NCBI GenBank assembly: GCA_026008535.1
Contig: BRKX01000009.1
Coordinates: 33,236,501 to 33,300,500 of the forward strand
DNA length: 64,000 bases
Reading direction: 5' to 3'
Source: Perilla frutescens
Taxonomy: Eukaryota; Streptophyta; Magnoliopsida; Lamiales; Lamiaceae
The number at the start of each line of letters is the position of its first letter. Position 1 is the first letter of the stretch. The position numbers were made by a program, and so were the translations under genes. Of this stretch, positions 1-11,088 are shown piece by piece. Below the pieces are notes generated by a model. The model was not told the DNA's origin. It worked only from the letters and a program-made list of their open reading frames with translations, and made no database searches.

Positions 1-16
1 AAGCTTCAAGTTTGAA

Positions 17-2965
17 ATGAATTCCATGCTTTATTTTGATGCTCCCAGAAAGGAAGATTTATATGATGTGCATGCCTTCTCTGTGCCTGTCCCAGCTATA
101 AACACTGTCCAAAATGATAAAACTGCATTGTGGCATGCTAGGTTAGGTCACATGAGTAACAAGGGCCTTGATATTCTAAATAAATATGGAGCATTTAAGC
201 ATGATAAGGTGTCTAGCATGTCTTTCTGTGAACCTTGCTTGATGGGAAAGCAACATAAGTTACCTTTTCCTGTGTCTGCTCCCTACCCTAAAAATCATAT
301 GAGTTCTGATATTCTGGAGTACCTTCATGCTGATGTATGGGGACCTGCAAAGGTCCCAACTCATGGAGGAAATATATTTTTCTTATCTGTCATAGATGAT
401 TTTTCAAAAAAAACTTGGATTTTCTTAATGAAACACAAGTCTGAAGTATTCCAAAAGTTTTCTAAATGGGTTGTAGAGATTCAAAAGCAAACCAATAAGA
501 ACATTAAGTGTTTAAGAACTGATAATGGTTTGGAATTTTGTAATAAAGCTATGGATAACCTATGCTCTGAAATGGGAATCAAGATGCATAGATCTGTTCC
601 TTACAACCCCCAACAAAATGGGGTTGCAGAGAGGATGAACAGGACTCTCCTTGAGAGAGTCAGAAGCCTGTTGGCTAGTTCAGGCCTTGATAAACCATTA
701 TGGGGAGAAGCTCTAATGACTTCTTGCTATTTAATCAATAAATCTCCCTCTGTCCCTTTATTGGGAAAACTTCCTGAGTCAGTGTTTTGGAACAAACCAA
801 TTTGTCTATCAAACTTGAGAGTGTTTGGTTGCAGTGCTTATGTTCATCAAAAATTAAGTAAAATTGAACCCAAAGCTAGGAAATGCATTTTCCTTGGATA
901 CCCTGAAGATGTAAAGGGTTATAGGTTGTGGGATAAAACTTTGCTTGGTTTTAAAACATGCATAAGTAGGGTTGTGTCCTTCAATGAAAATGATTTCCCT
1001 TGTCTGGTAAAACCCTCACCTTCTACTGCTCCTTGTGAGGTGGAGAAAGTACCTGATTGCATGTACATCCCTGCTGTGTCTAAGGCGGACCCTCCTCCAC
1101 CTAACCTATCTGAGATTTATGTGCCTAATCTTAATGAAAACTTAAATGCTCATGATAATATCAATGCTAATGATTCTGCTTCTAATCATGAATCTGATAA
1201 TGATATGCATGCCTAAATGAATGTGTCTGAATCTGATACCTCTGAGTCTGAGCATGAACAAACTTCTAAGCATGAATCTGAGCATGTAAATCTGGATGAT
1301 TACCAACTCTCTAGGGATAGGCCTAGAAGAGTTATCAGGGCTCCCTCTAGATATGATGGTTGTAATTTGTCCTTGTATGCTTTCAATGTGTTTAACAATG
1401 TTAGTGAATCTGAACCAAAAACATACAAAGAAGTTGTGACTTGTAATGATTCTGATAAGTGGATTGAAGCTATGAAATGTGAGATGAAATCCCTGCATGA
1501 TAATGGTACTTGGATTCTTGTTGAAAAACCTGCTGAGTGCTCACTTGTTGAATGTAAATGGATGTTCAAAGTAAAACAAGATATCAATAATGTGAGATAT
1601 AAAGCAAGACTTTTTGCTAAAGGATTCACACAAAAAGAAGGAATAGACTACACTGAAATATTTGCTCATGTAGTTAAATTCACCACTGTCAGAATTATGC
1701 TTGCCTTAACTGCACATTTTAACTGGGAACTTAAACAAATGGATGTGACTACTGCATTTTTGCATGGTGAACTTGAAAATAACATTTATATGCAGCAACC
1801 TGAAGGATTTGTAGATTAAACTCATCCTAATCATGTGTGTTTGTTAAAGAAATCCCTCTACGGTTTAAAACAATCACCTATGCAGTGGAACATTACGTTT
1901 GATAATTGCATGAAAAGCCTGAACTTCTCTAGAAGCAAGTTTGATCATTGTTTGTACTACATGCAATCCGATGTGCCTATGTTTTTGCTTCTTTATGTAG
2001 ATGATATGTTGCTGATAACTCCTTGTCTAAGGACTGTGAAGCATGTCCAATCCTATCTAAGTGCTAACTTCAACATGAAAGACTTGGGAGATGCCAGGAA
2101 GATTCTAAGTATGAATATTGATAGAGATAGAAGCAATCACACTCTTATTTTGCATCAGTCTCCTTATGTTGAGCAAGTCTTAAAGAAATTTAATATGGAT
2201 CTCTGTAAGCCTGTATCTGTTCCTCTTGCATCTCATTTTCAATTGAGTAAGGATCAGTGTCCCAGGAGTGAATCTGATCTGAATGATATGACTGATGTCC
2301 CTTATGCTAATGCCATAGGGTCAGTTATATACCTAATGATCAGCACTGGGCTTGACATTGCCTATGTTGTTTCATGTCTGAGTAGGTACATGGCTAACCC
2401 TGGGCTGCCCCATTGGGAGGCTCTGAAGTGGTTATTAAGATACCTAAAATCTACTGCTCACCATGGTTTAGTTTTTTCTAAATCCCCTGATGGTGTGAAG
2501 TGTGTTGGTTATGTTGATTCCAATTATGCAAATGATAAGGACCACAGAAAATCAACTACATCTTATATGTTTACTCTTTGTGGGTCTTGCATTAGTTGGA
2601 AGTCTCAGTTGCAGAGCATTGTTGCATTCTCTTCTACTGAGTCTGAGTACATAGCTGCTACTGAAGCTGTGAAAGAAGTTATATGGTTAAATGGAGTCTT
2701 ATCTGAAATAAACTTTATTGAAGATAAACCTTTGCTTTTCTCAGATAGTCAATCTGCAATTCAACTATGTAAAAACCCAGTTTTCCATGATAGAACTAAA
2801 CACATAGATGTCAGATACCACTTCATAAGAGACATTGTGGAAAAGGGAGAAGTCCTACTTGATAAAATTCCCACTGAGTACAACCCAGCAGACATAGGCA
2901 CCAAGTGTCTACCAGTTGCAAAGATGGAAGCCTACAAGAAGTCCTTGAATATGGACTTGGGTTGA
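17..2965 (+). pseudogene. pol: copia-1 pol (integrase, reverse transcriptase, RNase H), 5'-truncated
   Basis: One frame runs through the whole stretch, broken by TAA at 1214 and TAA at 1817. In order it shows a His/Cys zinc motif (WHARLGH, then CEPC), the integrase core with Asp in HADVWG, Asp in RTDNGLEF and Glu in VAERMN, the reverse transcriptase active site LYVDDML near 1997, and RNase H with YVDSNYA and SSTESEYIAA. The stop at 1214 falls in the variable linker between integrase and RT. The one at 1817 lies just before the conserved LLKKSLYGLKQ block. The polyprotein would copy the element RNA into cDNA and integrate it. The start at 17 is only the first ATG in the window; the true start is upstream. 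Confidence 0.92.
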
Positions 2966-3305
2966 ACTAAATGGAAGGACTGATGAGTAGTCCTGGCCCT
3001 GTGCCAGGATGCTCAATTTGCCCTAGGGGCTGTGTAACTCATGGTGATTTACCCTTGGTACTCAAGCTAGGTGAAATATGTCTGTGAAGATCAAGTTGTT
3101 CACACCTGAGACCTGTTTCAATTCTCTGGGTTGGTCTCTTGTGTTGAGACTGGATTGAATACGCATAGTATTAATTCATCCCTCTCTAATTCTGTCTTTG
3201 TGATGAACATAGAGTAAAAATAATTGGCAATGATGATAATCTCTTGTGTTATTTTGGTAGGTGACTACATGGTGATTAAAAGAACATTTGGGCCAAAGGT
3301 GGATA
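2966..3305 (+). other. copia-1 pol-LTR spacer with polypurine tract
   Basis: This is non-coding sequence between the pol stop and the LTR. The last bases before the LTR, AAAGGTGGATA at 3295-3305, are purine-rich and sit where the plus-strand primer (polypurine tract) is expected. No ORF of note is present. Confidence 0.7.
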
Positions 3306-4129
3306 TGTTGAGATTGGCCTAACTGATCTTTGTTGGCCCAACTGCCTTCTTATTTTTCGGTGGCCCATACCCGAAGCCCAAAACCCTTAACCCTAATTAA
3401 CCCTTCACCTCCCCCCATTAATCAAACCTAATATGATTTACCTTTCCAAAGTCTTTCACCCTCTATAACATTCGAGAGACTTCTTTTCTCTCTCAAGCCT
3501 CACACTGTTCATCAAACCCTAATCTGAAAAGCTCTCTCTCTGTGTGTTTTCTGCTGCCGTTCTCGATTTTTCTGGCCGAAATCTGACCGTGATTCCTGTT
3601 AGCCTATGAGCGTAGACGGCTGGGCTGTTCTCTAAGTTTGAGGGCTTGTGAGTGCTTCGTGAGGGATCTTTTCGCCATCCCCTCCCTTTGGTCTGGGTCT
3701 CTGTATTGCCGGAGTCACCATTGCCGCCGCCTGTGGGAAAATCTGAGCCACCGTGTCCCCTGGGCACTTTTCCCACCACTGTCCCTCTGATTACTTCACT
3801 ATTTGCTTCATATCTCTTCTTGTCGTTGTGTTACTGTGATTATATCTCTCTAGTCTCACTCTCTCTACTTCTCTTGTGCAGATTTGAGAAAAGTTGATGC
3901 CTCGCCTGTGAAGAACACAAGTAGATCCCCTAGATCTACCCCTCTGAGGCTACCTCGTGGTGATGCTCTTCCTGCGATGAAGCTTCGAGTGTTCATTTTT
4001 CTCTGATTTCCCTGTAATAGCTTGTAATATCCTAATAGTTTGGTCTTGCTACTTGAGTAGTTAGTGAGAGAGACCGCAAGAGGTCGGAAAGAAAGTAGTG
4101 TAATCCCTAGCCGGGTCTGTACCACAACA
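3306..4129 (+). repeat. copia-1 3' LTR
   Basis: Boundaries were chosen from the inverted ends TGTTG...CAACA directly after the polypurine tract, giving 824 bp. Inside are a TATA-like CTCTATAACA at about 3461, a CT-rich leader and, near the end, TGTAATAG/TGTAATATC stretches that could direct polyadenylation. No second copy is in the window to confirm the ends. Short ORFs in this LTR have no recognisable product. Confidence 0.75.
3461..3470 (+). promoter_or_regulatory. putative TATA box of copia-1 LTR
   Basis: CTCTATAACA is followed about 30 bases later by a pyrimidine-rich leader. This is the usual U3/R arrangement in plant copia LTRs. Confidence 0.5.
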
Positions 4130-4373
4130 GTAATGTAATCTAGTATATACAAATCCTCAAGTTGCAGAATTTAATGCTTTGGGTGCCAAATATGTTTTTC
4201 TTATTCATTAATATTTCCAGTCTTCGGATGTTCCTCATTGCGGGTTTATGCATATACTGTTTCAATCTATTGCCAACTTGTGCATCTTTGGTGCATATCT
4301 CAATTGTGTATATATGCACATTCATTGCCTCCATATCCCTTTTTGTGAAGTTTTATTTTCTTTCTTTTGCTAT
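4130..4373 (+). other. intron-like sequence between copia-1 LTR and PP2C exon
   Basis: This is an AT- and T-rich non-coding stretch ending in a polypyrimidine run (4351-4370) just before the first recognisable PP2C codons. It looks like the distal part of a plant intron. No gene is seen. Confidence 0.45.
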
Positions 4374-4678
4374 GGATTGCATGTCAAGTGAACAAATAGT
4401 TGAGTTCGTAAGAGAACAGTTGAATTCTGTAAGTTACTGCCATGCATCCAACCATTTCCAGTCATATTTCAGGGACCAGAACCCTAAAAACTAACCATAT
4501 AAAAAATGCACAGGAAAAGAAGCTCTCTGTGGTGTGTGTAAGAGTACTTGATAGGTGTTTGGCCCCGTCGTCTGGGCAGAAAGACTGTGATAACATGACA
4601 ATGATCTTGGTGCAACTCAAGAAACCTTTAGACTCCAAACCATCTCCGGCGGACCAGGTCGTGCCCTCAGTACAGTAA
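4374..4678 (+). pseudogene. 3'-terminal exons of a PP2C-type protein phosphatase gene (PP2C60-like)
   Basis: Two exons are visible: about 4374-4428, then an 85-bp intron (GTAAGT at 4429, CACAG ending at 4513), then 4514-4678 with a TAA stop. The joined frame stays open. The second exon holds the PP2C C-terminal signature VLDRCLAP followed by CDNMTMILVQLKKP; the first holds DCMSSEQIVEFV. From family knowledge this is the end of a Mg/Mn-dependent Ser/Thr phosphatase close to Arabidopsis PP2C60. The base pair where the AG acceptor of the first exon would be reads AT (TTTTGCTAT then GGATTGC), so that splice site looks lost. Upstream exons are not between the LTR and this piece. Either they lie left of the window, with copia-1 in an intron, or this is only a gene relic. 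Confidence 0.8.
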
Positions 4679-5543
4679 TACGCATATGGCAAAATTTGTC
4701 GGTCTCACTGGTAAAACATGCTGAGATTTCGGTCACTAGTCATCGAATTTGGTACAATTTTTGACTCGGCGCCTTTTGTAAATATTGATGTTTGGTACCA
4801 AGGTAAAAGGTTTTCTGACGAGTTAAATCAGTAGGAAATGATGGCTGGCATATATTTGCTGGAATAAGGACTCAATTACTACATAGAAAGAATAATCACT
4901 TACTGTGATGTGGGCTAATGACATTTTTAGTTGGTAATTATTTCATTTTTTACATGAATGAATCCAAGACGTTTCTGGGAATACATTTTTTTTCTTTTCT
5001 TGTTTTCTTGGTGACTAGGAGAAACATGCATTGAACAATGAGTGGAGAATTATTTTACTTGCTTTTCGAATATGCCGTTTCATAGAAAACATTTGGTGAT
5101 GTAACATCACGATTTGATAGCATTTTATATGTTACATTCGAATAGTGGTGCGATTTTCTTTTCCTAAATGATTGCAATATGTCGGACTTTGCATTACAAA
5201 GCCTAGACCTGCTTTGTAAATGGCACGTTCAAACCTAAGCTATTACATATTATAGGCCCGGGTCTGGCCTTTCTAGTGTTTAGGTCTTTTAAAAGCCTAT
5301 CAGAGCCTTCTAAAATCCAATCTCATAATTTTATAAACTAAATCCAAACTAAAATTGAGAGATATGCGAAGAAAAGAAGAAGCAGGCGGCTTGTTGAGTG
5401 ACAGTGATATGGGTGGTAGAATCTGTGTTTAAAGAGATTAATCTTGGAGGTGAGATGCGTAGGCATTGAAGGATTTGAGGCGGTGGAGGAGTGATGAGGG
5501 GATCTGGTTGCAGTTTCTTCTTGTATTTTGGCAAGACTGAATT

Positions 5544-5544
<1 letters not shown>

Positions 5545-5589
<45 letters not shown>
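5545..5589. repeat. (GA)n microsatellite
   Basis: An uninterrupted GA dinucleotide run of about 45 bp. Confidence 0.98.
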
Positions 5590-5592
<3 letters not shown>

Positions 5593-5666
5593 TGTGTTGT
5601 GTGTTAGGTGTTGATTATTCGGTGGTGGGGTGGGGATGGGGTGAACAAGATCATTATTTTATTTTA

Positions 5667-5671
<5 letters not shown>

Positions 5672-5707
<36 letters not shown>
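5672..5707. repeat. (TA)n microsatellite
   Basis: An uninterrupted TA dinucleotide run of about 36 bp, 80 bp after the (GA)n tract. Confidence 0.98.
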
Positions 5708-5713
<6 letters not shown>

Positions 5714-6370
5714 AGGATAATTGTGTAAATAGACCCCTTATGCGATTATTTGGACCAAATAAACCTTCATACATTAAAATTAAAACTACCTGGCCTCGTC
5801 ACTTGACAGTGTTGAGAATTCCATCCAACTCAGAAAATTTCTCAAGTTGTAAGCTAAATTTCAGTCTACCAACCCTTAACTTTTAGGATAGAGATCATTT
5901 ACTGTGCGTCAAAATACAGCGTGTTGTGGCTGAAATTGTGTCGTTTGGCTGGAACCCACTTTTGTCTTATAGTTATCTACTATTAAATTACTCTATTTAC
6001 CTTATCAACTCGTGAACACATATCAGAGAATTTGTATCATTCATATGGGAAAGGTGAATACTTTCTGTTTATAAGAAAGGTCTCATGTTCTTTTTTCTCT
6101 TGATTGAGTTATTCTACAACATGCTAACTAAATCTCTAATTTCGGTCATATGCAAAGTAAATAAAATAAAAATAGTGTTCGGCTCATTCTAACCGTTATA
6201 TTTATATTTTTAATTAAATTTATATAATAAAAATTTGGGGTGTTACATATTATTATAAGCTAACGAAAGCATTTACAATTTGGGTATGGGTAAAACTTTA
6301 TCTTTTATATTTTTCGTTCATATTTTTTCATCTAAACATGGTTTTCTGACATCTTAATGTGATTCTGTCA

Positions 6371-7069
6371 TGCTCAATAACATGAAAGAATATCAAAGTA
6401 CGCAAACAACAGAAACGAACGCACAACGATGGTGTAAGGGTTCAAACTAATACCGGGAACCAAAAATATGACTCGAATTACAGCGGAAGACTTATGAAGA
6501 TATGGCTTAGAAGAACGAAGGCAGCGGAAAGGATGACGATGGTGATGAATGACGTTGATGGAGATGATGGAAGGTAGAAGAAGATGAACGGCAATCGAAC
6601 CCCGAATCGACACGAACTCGGAACGCAATTCCTTCGAATAATTCCGGATAGATTTTTAGCAACTTCCCCCTATTTCTCGAAGAACTAAAAACAAGCTTTA
6701 AAGTAAGACTTTAGATTCGCTAGACCTAAAGAATTGTGTGTGATCAACCAAAGGATCGAAAAGAGTGATCAACCAAAGGATCATGAGACAATTGAAAATA
6801 AACTTCAAATATTAATCAACGTCTAAATAACAATAAGGACGAAAATAACTTAAGTACTAGACTAATTATAAGCTAGGGTTCGAAAATTATAAGGCCTTGG
6901 GCTTGGTAATTTCGAACTGGGCTTAAAATAAAATACTCGGTCCAATATCACCTAAACAAGTTGTGATAATTGGGCTACTAAATAAACAAATAAAATAAAC
7001 TATAATAATGTCTATAATTAAATAAAAATCATATAGATTAAAATCGTGGAGCCTTGCTCGGTCCTCATC
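6371..7069. other. Unassigned intergenic sequence
   Basis: No gene is seen. A short direct duplication, TGATCAACCAAAGGATC, occurs at 6741 and again at 6766. Composition resembles an old retrotransposon UTR or LTR, but no ends can be fixed. Confidence 0.4.
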
Positions 7070-7370
7070 ACATCTTAAATGAACGAACACGAAGAGAGCT
7101 TTAATTTGATATATCTTTTTGCATGCATTTGATTAAATATGAGTAAGTTATGACCGTTTAAAATTTTTAAGATTTTTTTTAAATTGTTGACATCATCAAA
7201 TTTAAGAGTTTGGATGAAAATAACTCTCATTCTTTATGTTTTGCCTTATTATTTATGAAATTACCACTATCTTTTTCATTAAATCTCAATCATTAGATCA
7301 TTAAATTAGACGGTAGAGATGTGGTCCTAGTTCTCACACTAGAAAAAGGGTCTTATTTGATTCATTCCCT
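7070..7370. repeat. Terminal relic of the element-A/B DNA transposon family
   Basis: This stretch can be aligned by eye with the right part of element B (about 56120-56440). Shared landmarks are CTTTAATTTGATATAT, then AGTTATGA.CGTTT, and a terminal TTTGATTCATTCCCT that runs straight into a TA tract, as element B does. It is therefore one end of the same non-autonomous family, diverged and truncated. Confidence 0.6.
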
Positions 7371-7380
7371 ATATATATAT

Positions 7381-7749
7381 GGAAGGGTTAGGTGAAAACA
7401 CATTTTAGCGTAGGAATAGGACCATATCTCACACCATACAATCCTAAAAAATCATAGGTCCAAATTTGATTGAAACGGACGGTAGTAGTTATGTAATATT
7501 TGAAAAAAAAATTAGATGGGGGTAGTAACGTAATTCGATAATTCCTATAAAAACAAGCAGTATTCGATAACAGGATCGTCATGCTAATGAAATATTATCA
7601 TCATGCTAACAAGGCATTATTGTGATGCTAATTATAATTTTATAATATTATTAACGAAAAAATATATTCTAAGAATTAATTATGAACACAATTTGATTTA
7701 ATAAATCCGAATTGGATGGAAGAAATCATAATTTGATTAAATAAACTTA
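7381..7749 (+). repeat. MULE left TIR, segment 1
   Basis: Reverse-complement match to about 52605-52962 on the right. Shared landmarks include the terminal GGAAGGGTTAGGTGAAAA, CTCACACCA.ACAATCCT, ATAACAGG and the ATGCTAATGAA repeats. Small indels and substitutions mark long divergence. Similarity stops at about 7749, where the 2.6-kb insert begins. Confidence 0.8.
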
Positions 7750-8365
7750 AGGGCGGAATTATATCTAGGCAAAATTATAGTGAAATTGGGGGTAGTTAGG
7801 CAATATTTTAAAGTAGGAAGTTATTTGGGCAATCTGTACTTATTTAACCCAATCTGCATGTAATGGGTCCCACAAAATCTGAAAAGCTATGACACATTCG
7901 TACTTTAAGGCAAAAAGCTATGACGCATTCGTGTCTTTTAGAAAATTAATCGTAGCTTTACATGCAATTACACTTTCGGACTCCCCTTTCTCTCCTCTTT
8001 CCTATTCTTTAATTATTTTTGAGAGATTTTGAGGTTTAGGCTTCCGATTTTTGGATCTAAGAAGGGATTATACCATAGCCTTTCAATACCTCATTTCTCT
8101 CTTCATTTCTCAATTTTGTTTCTGATTTTTAGCACATATATTGTGATCTATGGACTATCTTGAATTATTTTCTTCAAAGTATATTATTAATTTTATTTTT
8201 GCTATTCTTGGTGTTCTTGAACACTTTAGAAGTTGATTGGTTTGACAATAAAATTAATTCTATTGTGTGTTTAGTTATGGATGGGAAAGAAATGGATTTG
8301 GTTAATGTTTTGGTGGAATTAGAACATTGAAAGTGGGGGGAAAGAGTTCTAAATTAAAGTGTTGA

Positions 8366-8368
<3 letters not shown>

Positions 8369-8404
<36 letters not shown>
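8369..8404. repeat. (GT)n microsatellite
   Basis: A GT run of about 36 bp. A second compound tract, (TA)n followed by (TATG)n, lies at about 8472-8507. Confidence 0.97.
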
Positions 8405-8405
<1 letters not shown>

Positions 8406-8470
8406 CGCCCAGTTTGTGTTGTGCGTGAGTTTTTGTTTTTGTTTTTTCTTTCTTCTCTTTTATCTTCTTT

Positions 8471-8501
<31 letters not shown>

Positions 8502-8560
8502 GTATATAGTGATTGAACTATATAATTAAAAAATCCTGGGTATATTTACTAAAAATTTCC

Positions 8561-9302
8561 TTAAGTCTAATGGATAAATCTTTACATTTAAATTACAAAG
8601 TGTGTGGTTCGATCTGTATTGACAATAATTTAATTGTTAATTAAGGTACAAGTTTCTAGAACTATTTCATTATAAATCTTGGGTTATGTTTCAAAATTGT
8701 AATTCTACCCTAATGGTTGGTTAATATATTTTTTGACATAAAAAGGTGCTAAGGTTCAAAACCCCCTGCATGCATTTTAAGATCTCTTTTATTACAAATA
8801 ATATATTTTGTTTCAACTATAATTAATTAAAATCATGTTATAAATTTTGAAAATAGCATCTAGCTTAATTGATATGTTTCATATCTATTAATTGAAAGGT
8901 TAGGTGTTCAAGTTCCATTAATTCAGTTTTAATCATTTTTATCTAAGATTAATTTGGACCTTATATAATTAATATCACTTAATTACTTTAAAAAATGATA
9001 CTTAGTTAAGTGGTTAGAGTCCAGATTATTTATCTAAGATTAATTTGGACCTTATATAATTAATATCACTTAATTACTTTCAAAAATGATACTTAGTTAA
9101 GTGGTTAGAGTCCAGATTTTTATTTGAGAGGTCTATGATTCGAATATCATTGAAGTAATATTTGTGCTTTTTTTAATCCTTTTATCATAAGAACTTTCTG
9201 GACTATATGGATTAATAATGATGAGGAATAAATTTTGAAAATGTGGCTTTAGCCCAATGGCTAGTGCTCTAATTATGATTAAGGGGTACAGGGTTCAAAA
9301 CC
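8561..9302 (+). repeat. Series of degenerate tRNA-like A-box/B-box blocks
   Basis: At least five blocks of about 60 bp (8561-8620, 8704-8766, 8861-8920, 9091-9148, 9247-9302) share a pattern. Each has an AATGG.TA or AAGTGGTTAGAG motif and, about 35-45 bases later, a GGTTCGA/GGTTCAA-like motif. This resembles the A and B boxes of the internal pol III promoter of tRNA genes. None can fold as an intact tRNA, and none has a clear anticodon arm by inspection. Confidence 0.45.
8940..9121. repeat. 91-bp tandem duplication
   Basis: TATCTAAGATTAATTTGGAC starts at 8940 and again at 9031. The two units are nearly identical up to GGTTAGAGTCCAGATT. Confidence 0.95.
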
Positions 9303-9361
9303 TTCAAAGCATTTATGAAGGCATTTAATTAAAGCAATTTGTTTTATGCTTGTATTTTCAT

Positions 9362-9543
9362 GACCTTATTCTATAAACTCACATTTATACTCTTATACCC
9401 GTATTTATGTTATAGAATATGTTAAGGTCCTCAATAAGCTTTGTCTTTTCGGGACCTTATTCTATAGACTCACCTTTATACCCTTATACCCGTATTTACG
9501 TTACAGAATAGGTTAAAGTCATCAATAAGCTTCTAAGTCTTAG
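9362..9543. repeat. Second 91-bp tandem duplication
   Basis: GACCTTATTCTATA starts at 9362 and again at 9453. Both units contain ATACCCGTATTTA and a trailing CAATAAGCTT. The copies are more diverged than the 8940/9031 pair but have the same 91-bp period. Confidence 0.9.
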
Positions 9544-10353
9544 CCTTCATGTATGGGACAAAACCCAGAACATGGGACTTAGAGGACCTCTAGAAGAATT
9601 GCTAAAGCTTCAGCCATTATTAGCTATCCAGGTGGGCTATTCTATCTTTGTAAAATTGAATCTTTTGAGTTGTTAAATTCTGCTTTGTTAAAATTGCATA
9701 TATGAATATCTGTGTTAAAGATCTACGTATTGTTCTATGTTGTCGGAGTCTCATAAACCAGCGTTGTATCAATATGAGTAGCTATAGTATTGCATGCATT
9801 ATTCGTCATGCATATTCCTTGTCGAAAGACTAAAATGAACGGTTACACTCATTGTTTATACTCATAAACTTTACGTTTTGGTGATGTAGTAAAGGTTGCG
9901 GGCAGTGATTGGTTATACTTTTAAGCGCTTCACGAAAAATATTTTGGTGAACTTAGGTTGTTTCCAACTTTAAAACCTCCCGAGCTTTACTACATGCATG
10001 AATACAAATAGATCACTTTTAGAAAATGATTTGCATAACTTAAATTGTGAAAACTTCCCTACTGAGTGCATTAGTACTCAGCCCAAATCTTTTCAAATAT
10101 TTTTCAGGTCAGTTGACTGGAGTGTGGACGTGACGATATTGAGAAATGGGTTTTTGTTATTTAAGTATTTTACCATTGTCTCTTTTTGTTAAGTATTCTA
10201 TTAAGAATTTGAACTTCCGCACTTTTGATACTCTTTTTTTAAATATTAAAAACTCCGATCTTGGTATTATGGATAAGTATATGTAATTATAAAGTATGTT
10301 TGGCTATTCTGAGTCTTATGTTGAGGTTTCGTTAATGAGGTTACCCCCTTTCT

Positions 10354-11088
10354 AAATGAGTTAGAATAAACCATATCAATAATATATATATATATATATA
10401 CAAAGTTGATATGCTGGGCACCAAATATGGGCACCAGCGTGAGCGACCGTCCAGGTAGGAAATAATTCTTCTTTTTTTATTTTTATTTCCTTATTTATAT
10501 CTCAATACAAATTTTTCCTATTTCCACGCGGTTTCCCTCTGAGTCGATATTCCTGCGTAAGTTTCCCTCAAAATCTCAATTCTTCCATAGTTTTTTTCTG
10601 TTTTGCTCCTTGTTCTTCCCAACTCGATCGTCTGCTCCGTTGTGACGCCGCTGCTCATCTACGTGGTTTCTTTCATCATTCCTACCCTAGGTAATTTTTT
10701 CAATGTTTCGATTAACTCCTTGTCGCTCTTTTATGTTCCGTCAAATTTTTTTCTCCCTCAATTTCTTTCATCTTTTGTTTCTTAAAAAAATCTCAATATT
10801 CAACCTGGAGAAAAATTATTTCAGTGTTTCCACAAATTTCTACTTTCTGTGTGCCGTCGTTCTTACCATAATGAAAGGAAGAGATGTAGAAAATATAACA
10901 GAGTGTTTTGTTGAAGTCTTTTTGTACCTATAGTGCTTTTTTTTATGACTAATTCACACAATTACATATTATGTCTGTCGAAGCCTTCTTCATCGACGAT
11001 GCGTTTTAGTATATTTAATTACAATCTGTTAATTATGATTTTTCCATGTTAATTAATTGTGTGTGTATGTCATAGCAAGCTTGAGGGA
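10354..11088 (+). repeat. MULE left TIR, segment 2
   Basis: Reverse-complement match to about 51860-52610. Shared landmarks are the (TA)n tract next to CAAAGTTGATATGCTGG, GGGCACCAGCGTGAGCG, and TCATAGCAAGCTTGAGGGA at the right edge. The ORFs at 10603-10785 and 10703-10933 recur in the right TIR at 52006-52335 and 51984-52238. They have no known domain and probably reflect the transcribed leader rather than proteins. The Athila element starts directly after GAGGGA. Confidence 0.88.

Larger units (their letters stand above)
1..4129 (+). mobile_element. Ty1/copia LTR retrotransposon, 3' part (copia-1)
   Basis: The window opens inside the pol gene of a Ty1/copia element: GAG-pre-integrase zinc motif, integrase, reverse transcriptase and RNase H, in copia order. 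A spacer and one LTR (3306-4129) follow. The 5' LTR, gag and protease lie to the left of the window. The coding part has only two in-frame stops over about 980 codons, so it is less decayed than the other retroelements here. The five bases after the LTR (GTAAT, 4130-4134) should be the target duplication, but the left copy cannot be seen. Confidence 0.93.
4679..6370. other. Non-coding sequence downstream of the PP2C fragment
   Basis: The first few hundred bases could be the 3' UTR of the PP2C gene. The rest is AT-rich with two microsatellites (listed separately). A minus-strand ORF at 5349-5534 has low-complexity composition and no recognisable product. No gene or RNA is seen. Confidence 0.6.
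7750..10353. mobile_element. Unclassified 2.6-kb insertion in the MULE left TIR
   Basis: The right TIR lacks this sequence, so it is an insertion. Its left edge begins about TAAGGGCGG and its right edge ends about ACCCCCTTT; both are approximate. It has no transposase ORF, but it has a pyrimidine-rich leader near 7980-8010, a (GT)n tract, a series of tRNA-like blocks (8561-9302) and two 91-bp tandem duplications. It may be a solo LTR or a small non-autonomous retroelement. The ORF at 9998-10192 has no recognisable product. Confidence 0.55.

Noticed and set aside
3519..3897. ORFs inside the copia-1 LTR
   Set aside because: They lie in the transcribed leader of the LTR; composition is CT-driven and no domain is seen.
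2980..4160. Alternative copia-1 LTR start at TGATGAGTAG (2980)
   Set aside because: The TGTTG...CAACA pair at 3306-4129, directly after a polypurine tract, is a better fit to LTR ends.
5349..5534. Minus-strand ORF downstream of a CT-rich tract, like a first exon
   Set aside because: No ATG at its start, low-complexity composition, no recognisable protein and no following exon.
8561..9302. True tRNA genes
   Set aside because: Only box-like motifs are seen; no acceptor stem pairing, anticodon loop or terminator run.
10603..10933. ORFs in the MULE left TIR, also present in the right TIR
   Set aside because: They recur because the TIR is duplicated. There is no known domain, and the hydrophobic Phe/Ser-rich translation reflects T-rich DNA.
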